A stretch of DNA of 12,471 nucleotides, taken from Rikenellaceae bacterium (lineage in GTDB: Bacteria > Bacteroidota > Bacteroidia > Bacteroidales > UBA932). The translations under genes were made by a program, and so were the position numbers. The notes under the pieces are model-generated. The model was not told the DNA's origin, did no database searches, and saw only the letters and a list, made by a program, of their open reading frames with translations. Shown piece after piece: positions 1-7,275 of the stretch. The first letter of the stretch is position 1. Every line of letters begins with the position of its first letter. The stretch is taken from NCBI GenBank assembly GCA_900767375.1, contig CAAFYX010000098.1:1-12471 (forward strand), read 5' to 3'.

Positions 1-42
1 AGATACAGAAGGGGCAGAATAGAGATCTGAATTGTTGAACAT
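1..42 (-). CDS. 5' end of an unknown gene, cut by the window edge
   Basis: An ATG at 42-40 on the minus strand opens 14 codons without a stop to the window edge, reading MFNNSDLYSAPSVS. It sits about 20 bases downstream of a good Bacteroidota -7 box with a matching upstream TTTG, which is the main reason to believe it. The peptide is too short to assign a family. The Tyr-x-Ala-Pro stretch near the N-terminus recalls many small hypothetical proteins of Bacteroidales, but that is only an impression. If real, the gene is divergent from the efflux operon and could share regulation with it. Confidence 0.45.
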   Translation of the reverse strand, partial: MFNNSDLYSAPSVS

Positions 43-63
43 GTTATTAATATTAGGTACCTG

Positions 64-96
64 CAAATATACATCATTTTTTTTCGCACAATCAAA
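64..96 (-). promoter_or_regulatory. Bacteroidota-type promoter for the leftward gene
   Basis: On the minus strand the box TATATTTG (71-64) matches the TAnnTTTG -7 consensus perfectly. A TTTG -33 element lies at 96-93, with a 21-base spacer. Transcription would start near 57-60, giving a leader of roughly 15-18 bases before the ATG at 42. Confidence 0.6.
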
Positions 97-113
97 AAAA
101 TATTCTATTTTTG
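81..113 (+). promoter_or_regulatory. Bacteroidota-type promoter of the efflux operon
   Basis: TATTTTTG at 106-113 fits the TAnnTTTG -7 consensus exactly. About 20 bases upstream is a T-rich stretch ending TTTTCG (81-86), a weak match to the TTTG -33 element. The start of transcription would fall near 118-120. This excludes the TTG at 111 as a start codon and favours the ATG at 147 (or 135). The -33 region lies between the two elements of the opposing promoter. Confidence 0.6.
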
Positions 114-143
114 TTAACCGACTGGTTAAACACTATGGTTAAC
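113..143 (+). repeat. Three GGTTAA repeats at the efflux operon start site
   Basis: The hexamer occurs as TTAACC (reverse) at 114-119 and as GGTTAA at 124-129 and 137-142. The first two form an inverted repeat, GTTAACC-GACT-GGTTAAA. The copies are spaced by roughly one helical turn and lie just downstream of the -7 box, over the predicted transcription start and 5' leader. This position suits a repressor site, but that is inference; short AT-rich repeats can arise by chance. Confidence 0.35.
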
Positions 144-146
144 GAC

Positions 147-1514
147 ATGAAAAAGTTCCAACTCTATCTGTTCCTGTGCTTTCTGCCCAGCCTGGCGGCA
201 GCACAGGACACCTGCAGGGAGATGTCGCTCAAGGACTGCCTTGACTACTCCATCGAGCACAACACCACCCTGCAGAAAGACCGCCTGAGCCAGGAAACCG
301 CCGCACTCTCCATCAAGGAGGTGGTCGGCTCCCTGCTTCCGCAGCTCAACGGCTCCGGCGGTTTCACCTACAACATCGACAAGACGACCTTCGCCATGCC
401 GAATTTCGTCAATTCCATGATGCCCGAAGCCATGCGCGACCCGAATGCGCCCAAGTATATGACCGTAACAATGGGCATGGACCTGAGCGCCAACTGGGGC
501 GTGGCTCTCACCCAGCAGCTCCTCAACTTCTCGATCTTCAGTGCCCTGGAGATGGCGAAGACAGCCGAGGAGATGTCAGACCTCGGTGTCGCCGCCGACA
601 CCGATGACGTCATCGCCAAGACCGCCTCGCTGTTCTACAACGCCCAGGTCATCGAGTACTCGCTCTCCCTCTTTGACGAGAGCCTGGACATGATGGACAG
701 GATGTCCGAAATCATGAAGGCCAACCGCGACGCCGGCCTGGTCCGCAACGTGGACGCCGACCGCATCGCCGTCACAAGGATGAACCTCGAGACAGAGAAA
801 TCATCCCTGGAGCAGGCTCTCGAAGTGCAGAAGAACCTTCTCAAGCTCCAGATGGGATTCCCGATGGAGGAGCCTGTCAGCCTCGAGCCCCTCGACCTCG
901 ACGGCATCGAGACGATGGTGTTCCTCGAGTCCCTGACTCCTTACAGGATAGAGGACCAGCTCCCTTTCAAGCTGTTCAAGCAGCAGCAGGACATGCTCAG
1001 GCTCCAGCGCAAGTCCGCTGTCTCCGAAGTCCTTCCGGCCCTTGCGCTCACAGGGAACTACTCCATGAACTATATGGGTGACAAGTTCTCAGGCGAGACC
1101 TACCACCGCTTCCCGGTCTCCATGCTCTCCCTGAGCCTCCGTGTCCCTATCTTCACCGGCCTCTCAAAGACAGCCAAGATAAAGAAAGCCGGCATAGAGA
1201 TCGAGAAGTCCCTCAAAGATGAGGAGGCCCTGCGCCAGTCCCTGATGATGGGTTACAGCAACGCCCGCATGCAGATGGACCAGAACCGCCGCTCCATCGA
1301 GTCCCAGAGACGCAACAAGGACCTCGCGACCGATGTCCTCAAAGTCACGGAGAGCAACTACAAGGAAGGCCTCGCCTCCCTCTCCGACCTCCTCAACGCC
1401 TCATCGTCCCAGATACAGGCACAGATGAACTATGTCAATGCACTCAGCAACAGCGTCAAGGCCTACATCGACCTCAAGAAGGCCGACGGCACCATCAAAG
1501 AAATAAACAAATAA
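147..1514 (+). CDS. TolC-family outer-membrane efflux channel
   Basis: This is the outer-membrane and periplasmic tunnel of a tripartite exporter; it receives substrate from the RND pump encoded two genes downstream. The 455 residues begin with a signal peptide (about 1-20: MKK, a hydrophobic core, then SLAAAQ). The first OEP-type repeat opens with the usual 'MSLKDCLDYSIEHN' segment at about 26-39. Long amphipathic helices rich in Gln, Glu, Leu and Ser follow (about 140-230 and 350-450), with beta-strand segments around 'LTGNYSMNY', as expected for two OEP repeats. There is no clear lipobox, so it is probably not a lipoprotein. The ATG at 147 was chosen because the signal peptide starts there and the promoter lies at 106-113; the ATG at 135 would add four residues. 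It is the first gene of the operon, 9 bases before the adaptor. The substrate is unknown. Confidence 0.9.
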   Translation: MKKFQLYLFLCFLPSLAAAQDTCREMSLKDCLDYSIEHNTTLQKDRLSQETAALSIKEVVGSLLPQLNGSGGFTYNIDKTTFAMPNFVNSMMPEAMRDPNAPKYMTVTMGMDLSANWGVALTQQLLNFSIFSALEMAKTAEEMSDLGVAADTDDVIAKTASLFYNAQVIEYSLSLFDESLDMMDRMSEIMKANRDAGLVRNVDADRIAVTRMNLETEKSSLEQALEVQKNLLKLQMGFPMEEPVSLEPLDLDGIETMVFLESLTPYRIEDQLPFKLFKQQQDMLRLQRKSAVSEVLPALALTGNYSMNYMGDKFSGETYHRFPVSMLSLSLRVPIFTGLSKTAKIKKAGIEIEKSLKDEEALRQSLMMGYSNARMQMDQNRRSIESQRRNKDLATDVLKVTESNYKEGLASLSDLLNASSSQIQAQMNYVNALSNSVKAYIDLKKADGTIKEINK

Positions 1515-1523
1515 CCCCTCGAT

Positions 1524-2576
1524 ATGAAAAAATTTATCGGAATACTCATCGCAATCCTCGCAGTGGCCGGAATCGTGCTTCTGCTGGCAGCAAACAAGAA
1601 AAAGGCTCAGCAGCAGGCAGTCTCCGCGGGCAGCGCGGACGGCAGCGAGTTCGTCACCACATACCTCGTCACCGAGGAAAGCTACAACCGCGACTTCACA
1701 TCCAACGGAGTGGCACAGGCCAGCAAGGAGCTGAACTTCGTTTCAGAAATCAGCGGCAGGGTGGTAGAAATCTACACTGACAAGGGCAGAAAGATCTCCA
1801 AGGGTGCCCCTATGCTCAGAATAGACTCCGAACTTCTCGAAGCCGACTACAAGGCCACCCTCGCATCCTACGAAGCGCTCAAGAAGGACGAGGAGCGCTT
1901 CGCCAGCTCCTACGAGGCCGGCGGCATCACCAGCCAGCAGCTCGACAACGTCCGCACCCAGCTGGTCGCCGCCGAGAGCCGTCTGACAGTCAGCAAATGG
2001 AAGCTTGACAATGCCATCGTGAAAGCCCCTATCAGCGGCACCGTGAACAACCGCTTCGTCGAGACCGGTGCCCTCATCGCCCCTAACGTCCCCCTCTTCG
2101 AAATAGTCGACGACAGCCGCATAAAGGTCATCTGCAACATCCCGGAGACCAAGGTCCGCCTGATCAAGGTCGGTCAGAAAGTGACCGCCACCTCCAACGA
2201 CTCCGCCTCCAGGACCTTCACCGGCACCATCAGGAGCATCGGCGTCAAGACCGACAGAGGCCTCAACTATCCTGTGGAAGTACTTCTGGACAGCGATCCT
2301 GAACTCCACGTCGGACTCTACCTGAAGGTGAACTTCGAGGACAATGACGGGTCCGCCGGCATCCTCATCCCCCGCAAGGCCATAGTCGGAAGCGTCCTCT
2401 CAGCAGACGTGTTCGTAGCGAAGGACGGTGTGGCGGAACGCCGCAGTGTCAAGCTCGGAGACATGTTCGGCGACAGGATCGAAATCCTCGAAGGCCTGCA
2501 GGACGGCGAGGAGATCGTCATCGCCGGTCTGATGAACATCGCTGACGGCACTCCCATCAAGATCGTGAACAAATAA
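1524..2576 (+). CDS. RND efflux periplasmic adaptor (HlyD/AcrA-like membrane fusion protein)
   Basis: This protein bridges the inner-membrane pump and the outer-membrane channel. The 350 residues start with one hydrophobic segment (about 4-23) followed by a Lys-rich stretch. There is no lipobox cysteine, so it is probably anchored by an uncleaved transmembrane helix rather than by lipid. The domain order is typical: first lipoyl half (about 75-105, 'GRVVEIYTDKGRKISKG'), a short alpha-helical hairpin (about 106-162), second lipoyl half ('KAPISGTVNNRFVETGALI', from 167), beta-barrel (about 196-272) and membrane-proximal domain (about 276-349, 'LIPRKAIVGS'). The hairpin is short compared with what I would expect for AcrA, which is common in this phylum. 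Gaps of 9 bases before and 12 bases after it indicate co-transcription and probably translational coupling. Confidence 0.93.
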   Translation: MKKFIGILIAILAVAGIVLLLAANKKKAQQQAVSAGSADGSEFVTTYLVTEESYNRDFTSNGVAQASKELNFVSEISGRVVEIYTDKGRKISKGAPMLRIDSELLEADYKATLASYEALKKDEERFASSYEAGGITSQQLDNVRTQLVAAESRLTVSKWKLDNAIVKAPISGTVNNRFVETGALIAPNVPLFEIVDDSRIKVICNIPETKVRLIKVGQKVTATSNDSASRTFTGTIRSIGVKTDRGLNYPVEVLLDSDPELHVGLYLKVNFEDNDGSAGILIPRKAIVGSVLSADVFVAKDGVAERRSVKLGDMFGDRIEILEGLQDGEEIVIAGLMNIADGTPIKIVNK

Positions 2577-2588
2577 ATCCGGTAATCC

Positions 2589-5500
2589 ATGAAAATTTCA
2601 GATTTGTCCGTCAGACGGCCGATCTATGTGATCGTGCTGTTCCTGGTGATCGGCATACTGGGGTTTCTCGGCTATTCCTCGATGAAGGCCGAGCTGATGC
2701 CGAAGTTCACCCCGCCTTCGCTCAACGTCCAGGTCATCTATCCGGGAGCCTCCCCTACCGAGGTTGAAAGCTCCCTTACCGTCAAGCTCGAGGACGTCCT
2801 CTCCTCCATGGCCGGAGTGGAATCCATGCGCTCGTACTCCTTCGAGGGCATGTCAATGGTCTTTGTATCATTTACTTATGGCACGGATATCAGCGAAGCC
2901 GTAACCGATGCCCAGAACAAGATCAATTCCAAGAAAGCCGAACTCCCTTCGGGCATCCTCTCCCCTATTGTCAATGAGATCAGCGTCGACGCACGCTCCA
3001 TCATCACCCTCGCGCTCAGCTCAGACCTCGATGCGGTGGATTTCAGCGACCTTGTCAAGCGCAACATCATCCCCGAGCTTCAGCGCATACCGGGAATGGC
3101 CAAGGTCGAGACCGTGGGCGAGCACCCGCGCGAGATCCAGGTCAATATGGACATGGATGTAATGCGTGAGCTCGGCCTCACCCCTGTCCAGGTGCTCGGC
3201 GTACTCAAGGGCTCCAACCTCGACTTCCCTACCGGAAGCATCGAGGACGGCTCCACCCACACGGCCATCCGCCTTTCAGGCAAGCTGTCCAGCGTGGAGG
3301 AGATCCGTTCGCTTGTTCTCATGACCATGCCCAACGGCACCCAGATCAGACTTTCCGACATCGCTGACGTAGTCGAGACCGCCGCCAACGTCAACACCCT
3401 GGCGCGCGTGGATGGCAAGGACGCAGTACTCATAAACATCTTCAAGCAGGAAAACGCCAATGCCATCGACCTCAGCGACGCCGTTGCCGCTGCAGTTTCT
3501 TCCCTTGAGGCAAGGTACTCAGACGAGAACCTTCAAATAAGCACCGTATCCGATACCTCGGAATTCACACGCGAGTCCATCAGCTCCGTACTCAAGGACC
3601 TGCTGCTGGCCATCCTGCTGGTAACCCTGGTCATCCTCATATTCCTTCATAACTGGAGGAACGCCCTCATCGTTATGTTCGTGGTCCCTCTGTCCTTGAT
3701 AGGAACCTTTATAGGAATGAGCCTCTTCCATTTCACTCTCAACCTTATGTCCCTGCTGGGTCTCTCTGTGGTCATCGGAGTGCTCGTGGATGACGCCATC
3801 GTGGTCATCGAGAACGTCTGCAGACATATGGAAATGGGGAAGAACGCGCTTCAGGCCACAAAGGACGCAATGTCCGAAATCGGCTACACGGTCATCACCG
3901 TCACCATTGTGCTGATCGTGGTATTCCTCCCTATCGCATTGACAAACAGCCTCGTATCGGATATCCTCCGACAGTTCTGCGGGGTAATCATATTCGCCAT
4001 CCTCTTCAGCCTCCTTGGGTCCCTGACGCTAGTGCCGCTACTTACCTCGCGCTATGGAAAACTTGATATCCTCAATGAGAAGACCCTATGGGGGCGAATG
4101 ATGGCTTGGTTCGAAAAGGTGGTGAAAAGCTTCGGAGACTGGGTGGCCGGTGTGCTGGGCAAGGCTTTGCACCACAAGCGCCGGGTCGGTCTGGCGGTCA
4201 TACTTCTGACTGTCGCCATCTGTGCCCTGTTCCCTATGGGATTCATCGGATTCGAGTTCATGCCTAAGGTCGACCAGAGTGAGTTCACTATGCTTCTGGA
4301 GATGCCTAAGGACATCTCCATCGAGGAGTCTTCCCTGAGAGTGGCCCAGGCTGAAGCCTGGCTGCTCGACCAGGACGAGATAACCGAGGTAGTGTCCATG
4401 GCGGGACTCACCAGCTCCCAGAACGAGAGCAACCAGGGCACCCCTTATCTGGCGGAGCTGAAGTGCAAGATGGTCCCGCCTTCGGAGCGCTCCAAGTCAG
4501 TGCACCTGTATATCGCGGGACTTCGCAGGCAGATGACCGACTATCTTGTAGATGCGAAAGTCCAGGTCTATGCCGCAACCCTCCACGGATCAGGCAACAA
4601 TTCCGACGTGGAATATGTCCTCTCCGGCACCAAGGCCGACTCCGTGGCTGTCTTCAGCGAATACGCCCTCGCACAGATGAGAAGCATCCCGGGGACCATC
4701 CAGCAGCAGCTTTCGACTGGAAACGGCCGGCCTGAAATCGAAATTGTGGTGGACCGCGAAAAGATGTCCGCCCTCGGTCTGTCCCTCGACAACGTAGGCC
4801 TTACACTCCAGATGGCCTTCCAGGGCAACACTTCCATGAAGTTCGTCCGCGACGACTATGAATACAACATCAACCTCCGTGCAGACCACTTCTACCGCAG
4901 CAGCATCGACGACGTGTCGTCCCTCACTTTCATCAACCAGCAGGGCAGCCGCGTAACGCTCGACCAGTTTGCGGATATCCGCATCGGTACAGGTCCTAAC
5001 AGGCTCGAGCGCTACAACAGGAACCCATGTGTGACCATCAGCTCCAACGTAGTGGGCATCTCGGCCGGTGAGGCTTCCAGAGTCTTCCTGGACAAGGTCC
5101 AGCAGAAGGCTGACGACATGGACATCTCCATCGAGACCGTGGGAGACATGAAATCCATGTCCGACTCCATGAGCGTATTCGCCATCGCCATCCTCCTGTC
5201 CATCGCCCTGATGTATCTGTCACTCGTACTTCTCTACAACAACTGGACAGACCCTCTGGTGGTGATGTTCTCCATCCCGTTCTCAATCCTCGGCGCCATC
5301 CTCGCCCTCGCCCTGTCAGCAACATCCCTCAACATCTACGCTATGCTCGGACTTGTGATGCTGATCGGCCTCGTAGCGAAGAACGCCATCCTCCTGGTCG
5401 ACTTCGCGAACGAAAGGCGTCAGGAAGGGAAAGCCATGGACGAGGCTCTTGTCGAGGCTGTGAAACTTCGCACCAGACCTATCCTGATGACCGCCCTTTC

Positions 5501-5660
5501 CACCATCATCGGCATGATCCCTGTAGCCGTGGCTTCAGGATCCAGCGCCGAGCTCAGGAACGGAATCGGCTGGGTGATCATCGGAGGTATGGCGCTCTCC
5601 ACCATGCTCACACTCATCGTCGTTCCTGTTGTATACAAGATTTTCCACAGGAAACACTGA
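2589..5660 (+). CDS. RND-type inner-membrane efflux pump (HAE1/AcrB-like)
   Basis: This is a proton-driven exporter of the hydrophobe/amphiphile efflux family that works as a trimer in the inner membrane with the two preceding gene products. At 1023 residues it is full length. The first transmembrane helix is at about 12-30, a large periplasmic loop runs to about 335, TM helices 2-6 follow to about 485, TM7 is at about 533-551, the second periplasmic loop runs to about 860, and the last helices extend to 1018. The proton-relay residues are present: the TM4 pair D401-D402 ('VLVDDAIVVIENV'), K931 in TM10 ('LVAKNAILLVDF') and R963 ('RTRPILMTAL'). The Asp pair and Lys argue for a drug-type pump rather than a SecDF or MmpL relative. 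The substrate cannot be read from sequence; antibiotics, bile acids or detergents are plausible in a gut organism. No U-tract terminator follows the gene. Confidence 0.95.
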   Translation: MKISDLSVRRPIYVIVLFLVIGILGFLGYSSMKAELMPKFTPPSLNVQVIYPGASPTEVESSLTVKLEDVLSSMAGVESMRSYSFEGMSMVFVSFTYGTDISEAVTDAQNKINSKKAELPSGILSPIVNEISVDARSIITLALSSDLDAVDFSDLVKRNIIPELQRIPGMAKVETVGEHPREIQVNMDMDVMRELGLTPVQVLGVLKGSNLDFPTGSIEDGSTHTAIRLSGKLSSVEEIRSLVLMTMPNGTQIRLSDIADVVETAANVNTLARVDGKDAVLINIFKQENANAIDLSDAVAAAVSSLEARYSDENLQISTVSDTSEFTRESISSVLKDLLLAILLVTLVILIFLHNWRNALIVMFVVPLSLIGTFIGMSLFHFTLNLMSLLGLSVVIGVLVDDAIVVIENVCRHMEMGKNALQATKDAMSEIGYTVITVTIVLIVVFLPIALTNSLVSDILRQFCGVIIFAILFSLLGSLTLVPLLTSRYGKLDILNEKTLWGRMMAWFEKVVKSFGDWVAGVLGKALHHKRRVGLAVILLTVAICALFPMGFIGFEFMPKVDQSEFTMLLEMPKDISIEESSLRVAQAEAWLLDQDEITEVVSMAGLTSSQNESNQGTPYLAELKCKMVPPSERSKSVHLYIAGLRRQMTDYLVDAKVQVYAATLHGSGNNSDVEYVLSGTKADSVAVFSEYALAQMRSIPGTIQQQLSTGNGRPEIEIVVDREKMSALGLSLDNVGLTLQMAFQGNTSMKFVRDDYEYNINLRADHFYRSSIDDVSSLTFINQQGSRVTLDQFADIRIGTGPNRLERYNRNPCVTISSNVVGISAGEASRVFLDKVQQKADDMDISIETVGDMKSMSDSMSVFAIAILLSIALMYLSLVLLYNNWTDPLVVMFSIPFSILGAILALALSATSLNIYAMLGLVMLIGLVAKNAILLVDFANERRQEGKAMDEALVEAVKLRTRPILMTALSTIIGMIPVAVASGSSAELRNGIGWVIIGGMALSTMLTLIVVPVVYKIFHRKH

Positions 5661-5674
5661 CAAAACTCTGATTA

Positions 5675-5714
5675 TTTACCCTACTTGCATACTTTTTCCT
5701 GCAAGTAGGGTAAA
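5675..5714. promoter_or_regulatory. Perfect 15-bp inverted repeat, candidate TetR operator
   Basis: The arms TTTACCCTACTTGCA (5675-5689) and TGCAAGTAGGGTAAA (5700-5714) are perfectly complementary around a 10-base T-rich centre. A further 5-bp pairing (5671-5675 with 5718-5722) is possible if four A residues bulge out. The dyad lies between the pump stop and the tetR start and covers the -33 region of the tetR promoter, the expected place for an autoregulatory operator. It would also fold as a strong RNA hairpin at the end of the efflux mRNA. The bases after it are A-rich instead of T-rich on the plus strand, and no T-run follows it on the minus strand, so it is not a classical intrinsic terminator. 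It may do both jobs: bind the regulator as DNA and protect the mRNA 3' end. Confidence 0.7.
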
Positions 5715-5721
5715 AAAATAA

Positions 5722-5729
5722 TATATTTG
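5722..5729 (+). promoter_or_regulatory. -7 box of the tetR promoter, predicts a leaderless mRNA
   Basis: TATATTTG matches the TAnnTTTG consensus exactly and ends only four bases before the ATG at 5734. By the usual spacing, transcription would begin at or within a base or two of the start codon. No clean TTTG -33 element is visible; the corresponding region is the inverted repeat and its T-rich centre, so the promoter may be intrinsically weak and open to control by a bound repressor. Confidence 0.65.
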
Positions 5730-5733
5730 CACT

Positions 5734-6336
5734 ATGACAAAGGAAGAAGAAATACTGAAAGCTGCAGAGGAGGAGTTCTTCAGGAACGGATACGAAGCCA
5801 CCACCTCCGCCGCCATAGCCAAACGTGCGGGTGTGACCCACGCAATGGTGAACTATTACTTCAGGACCAAGGAGAAGCTGTTCGTGCAAATACTCGACAA
5901 TCACGTGTACGGACTCCTACAGAGTCTGAAGCCTCTAATGAAGGCTGACGGGAATGTGGCCAATGTCGCAATAGAAGCAGCCAAGGTCATATTCGATGCT
6001 TTCAACGCTGACAGACTTTTTCCCTTCCTCGTCGTCGACACAGTAAGGAAGCATCCGGACTTCCTCCTCAGATACAAGGAAACCGTACTCTCATTGTGCA
6101 TGGAAAGCATGGAGCTGCACGAGCAGAGGCTGAAGAAATGCATTTCAGACGGTGCCGTAAGGGAATGCACAATGGACGACATCTACTACAATGTCCTCAC
6201 TCTCTCCATATCCCCTTTCCTCGACATTCCGATGATGGAGGATATAGTCGGTCTCTCTCCGGATAGGATTGACAGTTTCCTTGAAGCACGCAGGGAAGAT
6301 ATGGTCAAGGTCCTGAAGGCGCGTTTCTGCGTCTAG
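5734..6336 (+). CDS. TetR/AcrR-family transcriptional regulator
   Basis: This is a 200-residue one-component regulator, the usual size for the family. The N-terminal DNA-binding domain spans about 3-50. Its helix-turn-helix is at about 24-43 ('TTSAAIAKRAGVTHAMVNYY') and is followed by the signature 'FRTKEKLF'. The remaining all-helical part (about 55-195) is the ligand-binding and dimerisation domain, which varies too much to reveal a ligand. It has no in-frame start upstream, and the next Met is inside the helix-turn-helix, so the ATG at 5734 is forced. Its position directly behind the RND operon in the same direction, with a large dyad at its promoter, suggests that it represses itself and probably the efflux operon, and is relieved by a pump substrate. 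It could be partly co-transcribed with the pump. Its stop codon overlaps that of purU. Confidence 0.93.
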   Translation: MTKEEEILKAAEEEFFRNGYEATTSAAIAKRAGVTHAMVNYYFRTKEKLFVQILDNHVYGLLQSLKPLMKADGNVANVAIEAAKVIFDAFNADRLFPFLVVDTVRKHPDFLLRYKETVLSLCMESMELHEQRLKKCISDGAVRECTMDDIYYNVLTLSISPFLDIPMMEDIVGLSPDRIDSFLEARREDMVKVLKARFCV

Positions 6337-7196
6337 CTGAAAATCACTGTCTTGTTCTTGTAAGTAAGGATCTTGCGCTCGATGTGCTTGGCCACAGCAC
6401 GGCTGAGGACTATCTTTTCGAGATCGCGGCCCTTGAGCTTGAGGCTGTCAGGAGTATCCTTGTGCGAGATGCGCACCACATCCTGCTCGATGATAGGACC
6501 GGCATCCAGTTCCGTGGTAACATAATGACTGGTGGCGCCGATGATCTTCACTCCCCTCTCATAAGCCTGATTGTAAGGCTTGGCTCCCACGAATGCCGGA
6601 AGGAAGGAATGGTGGATATTGATGATGTGATGAGGGTAAGCCTCTATCATATCCTCGCTGATGATCTGCATATACCTGGCAAGGACGATGAACGAGATGT
6701 TCTCCTTGCGGAGAAGCTCCATTTCAGCCTTTTCAACCTCCTCCTTGTTAGAATGGTCCTTTTTGATCGACCATACATAATATGGAATGTCGAACTGCTC
6801 GGCGACCTCGCGGAGGTCCTCATGGTTGCTGACGATGCACGGAATCTCCACGTCCAGCTCCCCGGCCTTGTAGCGGGCCAGAAGGTCGTACAGACAGTGG
6901 CTCTGCTTGCTCACAAAGATGGCCATACGCGGCTTGACGTCACTGAAGAAAACATTCAGATCCATCTGGTAGCGCTGCGCGAACAGGGTTTCCACATACT
7001 CCTTGATCTTCTCACGCGGGATGATGAAGCCTTCCAGCTCCCATTCGACACGCATGAAGAGAACACCGTTCTCCCTGTCCACATACTGGTCCAGATAGAC
7101 GATGTTACCCCTGTTGTCAGTGATGAACTTGGTTACATCAGTAATGATGCCCTGCTTGTCCGGGCAGCTAAGAAGCAATATAGCCGTTGGCTTCAT
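6333..7196 (-). CDS. purU: Formyltetrahydrofolate deformylase
   Basis: The enzyme hydrolyses 10-formyl-tetrahydrofolate to formate and tetrahydrofolate in the cytoplasm. It balances the one-carbon pool and can supply formate to PurT in purine synthesis. The 287 residues (E. coli PurU has 280) consist of an N-terminal ACT domain (about 4-80, 'ILLLSCPDKQGIITDVT') and a formyltransferase-fold domain (about 90-280). The catalytic signatures are 'INIHHSFLP' (N193, H195) and 'ELDAGPII' (D231). The ACT domain and the missing purine-synthesis context separate it from PurN and Fmt. The ATG at 7196 is preferred over the in-frame TTG at 7202. It follows serB on the same strand after 79 bases. No classical terminator or good promoter is seen in that gap, so it may be the last gene of the prfB-fum-serB-purU unit. 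Confidence 0.93.
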   Translation of the reverse strand: MKPTAILLLSCPDKQGIITDVTKFITDNRGNIVYLDQYVDRENGVLFMRVEWELEGFIIPREKIKEYVETLFAQRYQMDLNVFFSDVKPRMAIFVSKQSHCLYDLLARYKAGELDVEIPCIVSNHEDLREVAEQFDIPYYVWSIKKDHSNKEEVEKAEMELLRKENISFIVLARYMQIISEDMIEAYPHHIINIHHSFLPAFVGAKPYNQAYERGVKIIGATSHYVTTELDAGPIIEQDVVRISHKDTPDSLKLKGRDLEKIVLSRAVAKHIERKILTYKNKTVIFS

Positions 7197-7216
7197 AATC
7201 AAAGGTTTTCCACTAA

Positions 7217-7233
7217 ACTAAATGCAATTTAGT
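7217..7233. repeat. Small inverted repeat upstream of purU
   Basis: ACTAAAT-GCA-ATTTAGT is a perfect 7-bp dyad with a 3-base centre in the 79-base serB-purU gap, 21 bases before the purU ATG. The minus strand also reads TAGTTTAG at 7220-7213, one mismatch from a -7 box, but no -33 element sits at the right distance. The dyad could be an operator or a weak processing hairpin. It is too AT-rich and lacks the U-run expected of a terminator. The rest of the gap is AT-rich without further signal. Confidence 0.35.
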
Positions 7234-7275
7234 AAAAAATTTTATAATCGCCAACAAAAGAGGTCACCCTGTTTC

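Noticed and set aside
58..65. TACCTGCA as a second half-site resembling the dyad arm TACTTGCA
   Set aside because: One mismatch in only eight bases; expected by chance at a few percent in a region of this size, and no second arm is present.
111..146. Longer tolC reading frame starting with TTG at 111
   Set aside because: The TTG is part of the -7 promoter box and lies upstream of the expected transcript start; a proper signal peptide begins at the ATG at 147.
1743..2309. 188-codon minus-strand frame opposite the adaptor gene
   Set aside because: Gly/Val/Asp-rich shadow of the adaptor coding sequence without promoter or family features.
5629..5638. Palindrome TTGTATACAA near the end of the pump gene
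   Set aside because: It lies within conserved codons for Val-Val-Tyr-Lys and is short enough to be chance.
5675..5714. The large dyad as a classical rho-independent terminator
   Set aside because: The bases after the stem are A-rich on the plus strand and no T-run follows on the minus strand, so the required U-tract is missing. A non-classical mRNA end cannot be excluded.
7197..7202. TTG start at 7202 for purU
   Set aside because: It adds only two residues before an ATG that gives the usual PurU N-terminus.
6384..7232. 282-codon plus-strand frame opposite purU
   Set aside because: Antisense shadow; composition mirrors the purU codons and no start signal is present.
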